Shown piece after piece: positions 1 through 5,222 of a stretch of 5,222 bases of DNA. The position numbers were made by a program, and so were the translations under genes. Every line of letters begins with the position of its first letter. The first letter of the stretch is position 1. Source of the stretch: J088 sp003695505 [NCBI: Candidatus Dadabacteria bacterium] (GTDB lineage: Bacteria; J088); the NCBI GenBank assembly GCA_003695505.1, contig RFIY01000284.1, positions 1 to 5,222 of the forward strand, in the 5' to 3' direction. The notes under the pieces are model-generated. The model made no database searches. It was not told where the DNA came from and was given only the letters and a program-made list of their open reading frames with translations.

Positions 1-741
1 GGCGCCGCCGACGGCCACGATGTTCTGGTTGCGACCGATATCACGCCACGTCGCGAACTCGAACGACAGCAGGAACTGACCGTCGCGATGCTGACCCACG
101 ACCTGAAGACGCCCCTGACCGCCCTTGGCGGTGTACTGTCACTACTCGAGGACACCGAGACGTCCACGTCGGCAGAGCGTCATCGGCTCTACGACGCCGG
201 CACGCGCAATGTACAGCGCATGCTGGCGCTGATCGGCGACATGCTGGAACTGCATCAGTTGCGGCGGGGGCACGCGCAGATACACCTGCAACCCATACGC
301 CCCCGTGAGCTGGTTCAGGAGGTCGTACGGGGGCTGGCGCCTGCGGCCGACGAGGCAGGCGTCTCGCTGACCTGCGGCAGGCTGGACGAGGGCACCATCG
401 TCGCCGATCCGCAACGGCTGCAGCAGGTCGTCGAAAACCTCTGCTCCAACGCGCTGCGCTACGCCGGAAAGGGTGCAACCGCGACCGTGGACGTCGTAGC
501 AACAGCAGACGCCCTGCAGATTGCCGTCAGCGATAACGGCCCCGGCATTCCAGAGGCGATACAACCAATCCTGTTCAAGCCTTTCCAGATTCGCTCCGTT
601 GGTCACAAGCCCCACCCGAACAGTACCGGCCTTGGCCTTGCAACCGCGAAATTGCTGGTCGAACAGATGGGCGGAACCCTGCGCCTGGCGCACACCGGCC
701 CGGACGGCACGCGCTTCTCAATCACATTTCCGAGGGCCTGA
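1..741 (+). CDS. PAS-type sensor histidine kinase, C-terminal part (5' end cut by window edge)
   Basis: The reading frame is open from base 1, so 246 residues of the C-terminal part are visible. An ATG at 88 is only an internal methionine of the H-box helix. Residues 1-26 look like the end of a PAS/PAC domain leading into a linker helix (VLVATDITPRRELER). A HisKA dimerisation domain follows, with H-box MLTHDLKTPL; the predicted phospho-accepting histidine is residue 33 (codon 97-99). The HATPase_c domain has an N box (ENLCSNALRYA, Asn146 and Asn150), a G1 box (DNGPGIP, 178-184), an F-box-like FKPF (192-195) and a G2 box (TGLGLA, 209-214), so the kinase core looks intact. The protein ends about 30 residues after G2, with no C-terminal receiver or HPt domain. 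By family, it autophosphorylates on histidine and passes the phosphate to a response regulator. The signal and any membrane segments lie upstream of the window. A separate HPt gene converges on it from the right. Confidence 0.94.
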   Translation, partial: GAADGHDVLVATDITPRRELERQQELTVAMLTHDLKTPLTALGGVLSLLEDTETSTSAERHRLYDAGTRNVQRMLALIGDMLELHQLRRGHAQIHLQPIRPRELVQEVVRGLAPAADEAGVSLTCGRLDEGTIVADPQRLQQVVENLCSNALRYAGKGATATVDVVATADALQIAVSDNGPGIPEAIQPILFKPFQIRSVGHKPHPNSTGLGLATAKLLVEQMGGTLRLAHTGPDGTRFSITFPRA

Positions 742-816
742 CGCCGCAGATACCTGTCTTCGCCTGTCCAGTAATACGCGAATACGCCCCCCTCACGAAG
801 GCTCGCATCGCCCTCC

Positions 817-1119
817 CTATTCGAAGCGAATCTCGAGTCGATCGAGGAGATCGGCAATCTGTCCAATCAGCTCGCTACAGGCGTCTGCAGCACCGGCGAC
901 AGCCGCCGCTTCGAGTTCCCCGGCCAGATCGGAGAGCGGACGAACGCCGTAGCTGCCACCACTGCCGCGTACGCGATGCGCGACGCGGCGCAAATCTTCG
1001 AAGTTTCCCTGCTCCAGCATGCGCCGCCAGTCCTCCAGCTCGGCGCGACGTTGGGCCAGATACGGTTCGACCAGATCGGCGTAAACGTCGGAAACGGTGA
1101 TCACCAGGCGTTCAGACAT
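817..1119 (-). CDS. Stand-alone HPt (histidine phosphotransfer) domain protein
   Basis: This 100-residue protein consists almost entirely of one HPt four-helix-bundle domain. The diagnostic motif is AHRVRGSGGSYG at residues 47-58, matching the family pattern AHxxKGSxxxxG. His48 is the predicted phospho-acceptor, and the usual lysine three residues later is the conservative Arg51. The following helix, LSDLAGELEAAA (62-73), fits the standard L..L...LE pattern. Residues 11-37 and 76-98 would form the flanking helices. There is no signal peptide or membrane segment, so it should be cytoplasmic. HPt proteins shuttle phosphate between the receiver of a hybrid kinase and a final response regulator. 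The ATG start is preceded by a weak purine-rich GGAAAG about 11 bases upstream. The gene converges on the histidine kinase gene and diverges from the CapA-like gene. Its partners cannot be told from the sequence, and the adjacent kinase shows no receiver in the visible part. Confidence 0.86.
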   Translation of the reverse strand: MSERLVITVSDVYADLVEPYLAQRRAELEDWRRMLEQGNFEDLRRVAHRVRGSGGSYGVRPLSDLAGELEAAAVAGAADACSELIGQIADLLDRLEIRFE

Positions 1120-1192
1120 CAGATTGGCAACTTTCCGGACATACCGGGTCTCGTCAGTTTCGGTGTGATGCTATCGGTTACTATATCGTCTT
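1120..1192. promoter_or_regulatory. Divergent intergenic region, probable promoters in both directions
   Basis: These 73 bases separate the divergent starts of the HPt gene and the CapA-like gene, so promoters for both would be expected here. The stretch around 1171-1192 is distinctly more AT-rich than its surroundings. On the minus strand TATAGT (1180-1185) matches five of six bases of a sigma-70 -10 box, about 60 bases before the HPt start. On the plus strand TACTAT (1179-1184) is a weaker candidate only 8 bases before the CapA-like ATG. I see no good -35 hexamer for either at normal spacing, so specific promoter placement is tentative. Confidence 0.3.
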
Positions 1193-2377
1193 ATGATCAC
1201 TTGTGTTCGATTCTTCTGTTCAGGCGCCTTCGCGGCACTGCTGTTCGCGGCCGGCTGTACCCCGCGCGCGACAGATTCCGGCGCGTCGCCGCTGCCACGT
1301 CCTCCTGCCAGCCCCAATCCATCGGGTCTGGCCGTGATGCTGCCCCCGAACGATGCCCCGGCGGCTGCAACCGTGGCGACCAGCCGCTGGAAGTTTGTGT
1401 TTGCCGGCGACATCCTGCTCGCCGGCAGCGCGACCCCGGAGCTGGCGCAGACGGGGTTCGCATCACCATTCACGGCATTCGCAAGTATTCTCAGGCAGGC
1501 GGATCTCGCGATGGCGAACTTCGAGGCCCCGATCGCAACGACGGCTCCGGAATGGCCTGACAAGCGATTCACCTTCCAGATGCCGCGTGCCGTGACCAGA
1601 GCACTGGCAGATGCAGGCTTCGACGTGCTGCATCTCGCCAATAACCACATCGGAGATCACGGGCGTTGGGCGATGCTGGAGTCGGTCCACGCCCTGCAGC
1701 AGGCGGGCCTGTCGCCGTGCGGCGTCGGTCGCAATCGGCAGGCCGCGGCACAACCGGTATTGGTGACTTTACCCAACGGGCTTCGGGTGGCACTGATCTG
1801 TTTTTCGAACACGCTGCCAGAGGAATTCTGGGCTACGACTACGCAACCCGGAGCCGCCTACGGACATCCCGAGGCGGTTTCCGCGGCCGTCAGGCGGGCA
1901 CGTTCGCAAGCTGACCTGGTCATCGCGTCGTTCCACTGGGGTGCGGAACTGATGCGTGAGCCGAAACGCTATCAGCGCGATCTGGCGCATCTGGCCATCG
2001 ATCAGGGCGCCGATATCGTTGTCGGCCACCACCCCCACGTGCTGCAGCCGATCGAGTGGTATCGCGGTCGGCCGATTCTTTACAGCCTTGGCAACTTCGC
2101 ATTCGGCAGTTATAGCCGCAACGTCAGCGAAAGCGCGTTGATCACCATATCCGGCGACGGGGCCTCCGTGACCGATGTCGCGGTTCTGCCGCTCGACGTC
2201 TACAATCCGCGTGTCGTCTTCCATCCGCGCCCGCTCCCGGAAGCAGCAGCGCGCCGGGTTGCCGAGTTTCTGTTCGGCTCCACGGTCACAAGGGATACCG
2301 CGGGCTGGTTTCGTCCTGCAATCTCACCAATGAACACACACAAGGAGGGCCATCATGGCCACAACGCGACCGATTGA
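1193..2377 (+). CDS. CapA/PgsA-family protein (metallophosphatase-like fold), putative lipoprotein
   Basis: The protein has 394 residues. The N-terminus (MITCVR, then a hydrophobic run ending LLFAAGC) looks like a lipoprotein signal, with Cys22 as the likely lipidated residue. The -3 position is Ala rather than the usual Leu, so this is probable rather than certain. A Pro/Ser/Ala-rich linker covers about residues 23-64. The CapA domain (PF09587 type) then shows AGD at 71-73, NFEAP at 109-113, ANNHIGD at 149-155, HWGAE at 248-252, GHHPHVLQ at 278-285 and YSLGNF at 297-302. These are the Asp/Asn/His motifs shared with metallophosphoesterases. In Bacillus, CapA/PgsA takes part in poly-gamma-glutamate synthesis or export; no capB or capC is seen here, and the role of solitary CapA proteins is mostly unknown. 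An in-frame TGA at 1166-1168 makes this ATG the first possible start. It has no visible Shine-Dalgarno sequence. The 3' end overlaps the downstream kinase by 23 bases and encodes a short His-rich tail. Confidence 0.92.
   Translation: MITCVRFFCSGAFAALLFAAGCTPRATDSGASPLPRPPASPNPSGLAVMLPPNDAPAAATVATSRWKFVFAGDILLAGSATPELAQTGFASPFTAFASILRQADLAMANFEAPIATTAPEWPDKRFTFQMPRAVTRALADAGFDVLHLANNHIGDHGRWAMLESVHALQQAGLSPCGVGRNRQAAAQPVLVTLPNGLRVALICFSNTLPEEFWATTTQPGAAYGHPEAVSAAVRRARSQADLVIASFHWGAELMREPKRYQRDLAHLAIDQGADIVVGHHPHVLQPIEWYRGRPILYSLGNFAFGSYSRNVSESALITISGDGASVTDVAVLPLDVYNPRVVFHPRPLPEAAARRVAEFLFGSTVTRDTAGWFRPAISPMNTHKEGHHGHNATD
2342..2349 (+). promoter_or_regulatory. Strong ribosome-binding site of the PfkB kinase, inside the CapA-like gene
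   Basis: AAGGAGGG lies five bases before the kinase ATG at 2355 and is a near-perfect anti-16S match. It sits inside the last codons of the upstream CapA-like gene (read there as Lys-Glu-Gly). It fixes the kinase start and suggests that ribosomes finishing the upstream gene can reinitiate here. It is the clearest ribosome-binding site in the window. Confidence 0.85.
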
Positions 2378-3353
2378 ACTGTACGGCGTCGGCAACGCGC
2401 TGGTCGACAAACAGGTCAAAGTAACCGATGTCGAGCTGGAAGAGCTCCGGCTCACTCGCGGTGGCATGCAACTGACATCCGCCGACGAGCAAAAAGCGAT
2501 TCTGGACACGATCGGTGATCGCGACGCCGAGCTGCATGCCGGTGGATCCGCTGCCAACACGATTGTCGCCTTCGCGCAAATGGGCGGCCGCGCCGCGTAC
2601 GCCTGTGCGCTCGGGCGCGATGAATTCGGGGAATTCTATCGCCGCGATTTCGAGCGCTACGGGATCCGCCTGGACGCGGCCGAGAAGCATCTGTCTCCGA
2701 CCGGCACCTGCCTGATCCTGATCACACCCGACGGTGAGCGGACAATGAACACGCATCTTGGCGCGTCCGAGCGGCTGGAGGCGACGGAGATCGACTCCGA
2801 TGCGATCTCCGATGCCGAATGGCTGTACGTCGAAGGTTACCTGCTGACGGGCCCCGATCAGCGCGATGCGGCGTTCGCGGCGCTGGAAGCCGCGCGTTCG
2901 GCGGGAACAAAGGTCGCCTTTACGTTCTCGGATGGGTTCGTCGTCGATAGCTGTGGCGACGACATGCGCCACATCGTGCGGGAGTACGCGGACCTCGTCT
3001 TTGCCAACGAGCGCGAGGCCGCCGTGTACACTGGCGAGCGCGAGCCCCTGCACGCGCTTTCGGGGATCGCACGGGAGTGCACGTTGACCTGCATCACGCT
3101 GGGGGAACAGGGTTCAATCATCTGCCAGGATGGCAATATCTGGGAAGTTCCGGTCGAACCGGCGACCCCGGTCGATCTGACCGGTGCTGGCGACATGTTC
3201 GCGGCCGGTTTTCTGTTTGGCCTGATCCGCGGCCTGTCACCGGCTCGTTGCGCGAAGCTCGGCTCCGAGGCTGCGCGCCGCATCGTTCAGCAAATGGGTG
3301 CGCGCCTGACGTCGGGGCTTCCCGAGCTGGCGGAAGGCTACGTGAAGCGCTGA
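2355..3353 (+). CDS. PfkB/ribokinase-family kinase, probable adenosine kinase
   Basis: This 332-residue cytoplasmic kinase is of normal length for the ribokinase (PfkB) family. It opens with the typical first strand IELYGVGNALVD (7-18). The substrate-side glycine motif GGSAAN is at 63-68, followed by GRDEFGEFY (87-95). NERE at 218-221 fits the NxxE metal/phosphate motif. The family signature DLTGAGDMFAAGFL is at 274-287, with Asp280 as the predicted catalytic base and the glycines forming the anion hole. ERTMNTHLGAS at 128-138 resembles the segment seen in bacterial proteins annotated as adenosine kinase, which phosphorylate adenosine to AMP with ATP. That substrate call is from family resemblance; a ribokinase, fructokinase or other nucleoside kinase is possible. 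The start is set by the AAGGAGGG site. The gene overlaps the CapA-like gene by 23 bases, so the two are probably cotranscribed. Its stop is five bases from the stop of the converging OmpA-domain gene. Confidence 0.93.
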   Translation: MATTRPIELYGVGNALVDKQVKVTDVELEELRLTRGGMQLTSADEQKAILDTIGDRDAELHAGGSAANTIVAFAQMGGRAAYACALGRDEFGEFYRRDFERYGIRLDAAEKHLSPTGTCLILITPDGERTMNTHLGASERLEATEIDSDAISDAEWLYVEGYLLTGPDQRDAAFAALEAARSAGTKVAFTFSDGFVVDSCGDDMRHIVREYADLVFANEREAAVYTGEREPLHALSGIARECTLTCITLGEQGSIICQDGNIWEVPVEPATPVDLTGAGDMFAAGFLFGLIRGLSPARCAKLGSEAARRIVQQMGARLTSGLPELAEGYVKR

Positions 3354-3358
3354 GCGAC

Positions 3359-5222
3359 CTACCGGAGAGATTCGGTCTGGTCGATGCCGAGCAAGTCCTG
3401 AATCAGATCCTGGTATTCCGATGACGGTGTGACCGGGGACGCACCGGTCGTCGCTGGCTCCGGCGCGGTCGTTTCCGGCTCCGCGAATTCGTCGGCGAGC
3501 AGATCCTCATCCAGTTCGACCGTCGCATCTTCTTGTTCGGCCGGCGCTTCGAGCGCGATTTCGACACGCCGATTCAGCGAGCGACTCTTGGGATCCGACC
3601 GCGGGACCAGCGGCTCCGTGTCTCCGTACGCCTCAACGCGAATCCGGTCAGGGTCGATCCCCCGGGCAATCAGCGCCTGGGCGACGGCTTCCGCGCGCGC
3701 CCTGGACAGTTCAAGATTCATCGCTGTGCTGCCGCGGTCATCGGTGTGTCCTCGCACGACGATACGTAGGGTTTCCGGCAACTGGTGCAGCTTGTCCGCG
3801 AGCCGATCGAGCAGTCGCGCCGACTCCGGATCGATCTCTGCCGAATCGGTGCGGAACTGGACCGGATCGCCGAACAGAACCTGCTGACCACGCACAACGA
3901 TTTCGCCCTCTTTGGGCACCGGCACGATGCCGACGGACGCCGCGTGTTCGCCGGGGCTGCCCACCACGATCGTGGTCACGGATGGAATGTAGCCATCGGC
4001 AACAACCGCAATGCGCCATGTGCCCAGCGGCAACTCGTAGTGGATCACGCCATTCGTGTCAGCGGTTTCGCGTGTGACACCGGCAACAAAGCCGGAGGCA
4101 TCCGACACTGGTGCAGCCGTTGTCACATCGGTCACCAGCAGGGAGACGTAGCCGCTCACCTGTTTCTCGCGAATGCGTGGCGCCATTTGATCCAGTACCG
4201 GCGCGGTCGCAGCTAGGAGCGGCAAAAGGTGCAGGCGAATGCGCTCGGAACGGGTCAATACCGTGCGTGTGACCATCGGCAGATAACCAGGTGAACTAAC
4301 CGCGATCGTCACCGGCCCGGCAGGTGCGAGGACTTCCACGGCGCCGTCTTCCTCGGCCCGCTTGCGAATCGCCGTGTCACCGGACCGGTCTGGATTTACG
4401 GTGACGGTCGCGCCTGGCAGCACCCGGTCGTCTGGATCCGCGGCCTCCACACGCAAACCAACGATCTCGCGGCCGCGCCAGCGCTCGGCAGCCTGGACCT
4501 GCCCGGCACGCCGTTGACGCCGCAATGCGCGGCGCAGCGCGCGTCCCTGCGGCACTTCGGGCGCCCCCGGCACCGGCACGACGACTGGCGCAACCGGCGC
4601 CGTCACGGCCGCAACAACCGGGGGCGTTGTCATCGGAATGGTTGCCGCGACAGCCTCGGCTGCACGCGTTGGTGCCGATGGACTGGTTACGGCGACGGTC
4701 GGCGTCGAGACAACCGTTTCCCCGGTGGCTGCTACTGGCGCTGCGCCATCGACCGGGACACGAGGCTCAGCCGGCGGTGCTGTTTCGCCGACCGGCTCGC
4801 CTTCACGCTGGCCTCCGGGAATCAGCGCCCGGGCAATGCCGCCGACAGCGCCCACGGCACCGCGCCCTGCTGACGCGGCTCCCTCGACGGCCTCCGCCGC
4901 TGCGCCTGCTGCAGCTTCTGCCGTCCCCTCGGGCGCGAGCTCTGCCGCGCCTTCGACCCCAGACGGAGCGACCGGAGCGGCCGGCTGTGCTGCCGCCTCT
5001 GGCTCTACTGTTGCCGCACCTGCGTCACCTGCTGCGCCTTCCGGCGTTGCCGCCCCCTCGGGTGCGAGTTCAACCGCGCCTTCGGCGCCAGACGGGGCAA
5101 CCGGCACGGTCGGCTGTGCTGCCGCCTCTGGCTCTGCCGCGGCCGCGCCTGCGCCACCTGCTGCAGCTTCCGACGCCACGGCGCCCTCGGGGGAAAGCTC
5201 AACCGCGCCTTCGGCGCCAGAC
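3359..5222 (-). CDS. OmpA-domain envelope protein with Ala/Pro-rich repeats and two beta-sandwich-like domains (start beyond window)
   Basis: The frame is open to the right edge, so this is a 5'-truncated gene with 620 residues visible (numbered here from codon 5221-5219). A GTG at 5179-5177 lies within a repeat and is unlikely to be the real start. Residues 1-99 are tandem 43-residue Ala/Glu/Pro repeats; 100-225 are Ala/Pro/Val/Thr-rich and probably disordered. Residues 226-252 form an arginine-rich patch (GRALRRALRRQRR). Residues about 253-335 and 355-435 look like two related beta-sandwich modules of the carboxypeptidase-regulatory or PEGA type: each has a GATV- or DTNG-like strand and ends in GY(L/I)P. 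Residues about 448-558 are an OmpA C-terminal domain. Its HTDDRGS..N and LSRARA motifs place Asp494 and Arg509 where E. coli OmpA has the Asp/Arg pair that binds diaminopimelate, and NRRVEI follows. An acidic tail of about 60 residues ends with an amphipathic stretch. By family, the protein should anchor to peptidoglycan in the periplasm. The signal peptide or membrane anchor is not visible. Confidence 0.9.
   Translation of the reverse strand, partial: SGAEGAVELSPEGAVASEAAAGGAGAAAAEPEAAAQPTVPVAPSGAEGAVELAPEGAATPEGAAGDAGAATVEPEAAAQPAAPVAPSGVEGAAELAPEGTAEAAAGAAAEAVEGAASAGRGAVGAVGGIARALIPGGQREGEPVGETAPPAEPRVPVDGAAPVAATGETVVSTPTVAVTSPSAPTRAAEAVAATIPMTTPPVVAAVTAPVAPVVVPVPGAPEVPQGRALRRALRRQRRAGQVQAAERWRGREIVGLRVEAADPDDRVLPGATVTVNPDRSGDTAIRKRAEEDGAVEVLAPAGPVTIAVSSPGYLPMVTRTVLTRSERIRLHLLPLLAATAPVLDQMAPRIREKQVSGYVSLLVTDVTTAAPVSDASGFVAGVTRETADTNGVIHYELPLGTWRIAVVADGYIPSVTTIVVGSPGEHAASVGIVPVPKEGEIVVRGQQVLFGDPVQFRTDSAEIDPESARLLDRLADKLHQLPETLRIVVRGHTDDRGSTAMNLELSRARAEAVAQALIARGIDPDRIRVEAYGDTEPLVPRSDPKSRSLNRRVEIALEAPAEQEDATVELDEDLLADEFAEPETTAPEPATTGASPVTPSSEYQDLIQDLLGIDQTESLR
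4925..5221 (-). repeat. 129-base in-frame tandem repeat in the OmpA-domain gene
   Basis: Two full units (5093-5221 and 4964-5092) and the beginning of a third (about 4925-4963) lie head to tail. By hand count the two full units share about 106 of 129 bases, and 33 of 43 encoded residues. Each unit begins SG(A/V)EGA(V/A)EL and contains EPEAAAQP. The third unit keeps only its first 13 or so residues (SGVEGAAELAPEG) before degrading into Ala/Glu-rich sequence. The array runs into the right edge, so more copies may lie beyond. The unit length is a multiple of three, so changes in copy number keep the frame. Confidence 0.9.

Noticed and set aside
88-90. ATG as the start of the histidine kinase
   Set aside because: It falls in the H-box helix three residues before the phospho-accepting histidine. 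The upstream codons encode a PAC-like end and linker in the same frame.
142-693. Open frame of 183 codons antisense to the histidine kinase
   Set aside because: It lies wholly opposite the conserved kinase core and shows no domain of its own, so it is a shadow of codon bias.
742-816. Possible bidirectional terminator between the convergent kinase and HPt genes
   Set aside because: I find no stem-loop followed by a T-run on either strand, only a trivial AATACGC direct repeat at 773-787.
1096-1105. Perfect palindrome GGTGATCACC, with a related TGATCAC at the CapA-like start (1194-1200)
   Set aside because: It lies inside the HPt coding sequence (Val-Ile-Thr codons). Two short matches are weak evidence for an operator, and the second extends past the CapA-like start codon.
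976-1560. Open frame on the plus strand spanning the HPt gene, the intergenic region and the start of the CapA-like gene
   Set aside because: It crosses two well-supported genes and a divergent promoter region and shows no recognisable motif.
2286-3053. Long open frame of 255 codons on the minus strand opposite the PfkB kinase
   Set aside because: The + strand frame carries the full set of kinase motifs. The antisense frame shows no recognisable domain and is expected from GC-rich codon bias.
5177-5179. GTG as the start of the OmpA-domain protein on the minus strand
   Set aside because: The frame stays open to the window edge, and the residues upstream of the GTG continue the same 43-residue repeat unit. 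The real start must lie outside the window.

Overview
The window is GC-rich and almost wholly coding, with strong third-position G/C bias. It looks like a Gram-negative bacterium, most likely a proteobacterium: there is a predicted lipoprotein with a CapA fold, a protein with an OmpA-type peptidoglycan-binding domain, and a textbook AAGGAGG ribosome-binding site. I cannot name the genus. I see no tRNA, rRNA, CRISPR array, insertion sequence or other sign of a mobile element. No gene-free stretch exceeds about 75 bases.

Layout from left to right: (1) the 3' part of a PAS-type sensor histidine kinase gene on the + strand, cut by the left edge; (2) a small stand-alone HPt phosphotransfer protein on the - strand, converging on the kinase gene across 75 bases in which I see no hairpin terminator; (3) a 73-base divergent intergenic region; (4) a CapA/PgsA-family putative lipoprotein on the + strand; (5) a PfkB-family sugar/nucleoside kinase, most like bacterial adenosine kinases, whose start lies inside the end of the CapA-like gene; (6) converging on it with only 5 bases between the stop codons, a large - strand gene for an OmpA-domain protein with a long Ala/Pro/Glu-rich N-terminal part. 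The start of this last gene lies beyond the right edge.

Functionally, the histidine kinase and HPt protein could belong to one phosphorelay, but this rests only on adjacency, and no receiver domain is visible. The CapA-like protein and the kinase form a translationally coupled pair. The OmpA-domain protein is a composite envelope protein: tandem 43-residue repeats, a proline/alanine-rich linker, an arginine-rich patch, two beta-sandwich-like domains, an OmpA C-terminal domain and an acidic tail.

I found no clear evidence of a new multi-gene system. The most unusual item is the repeat-bearing OmpA-domain protein.
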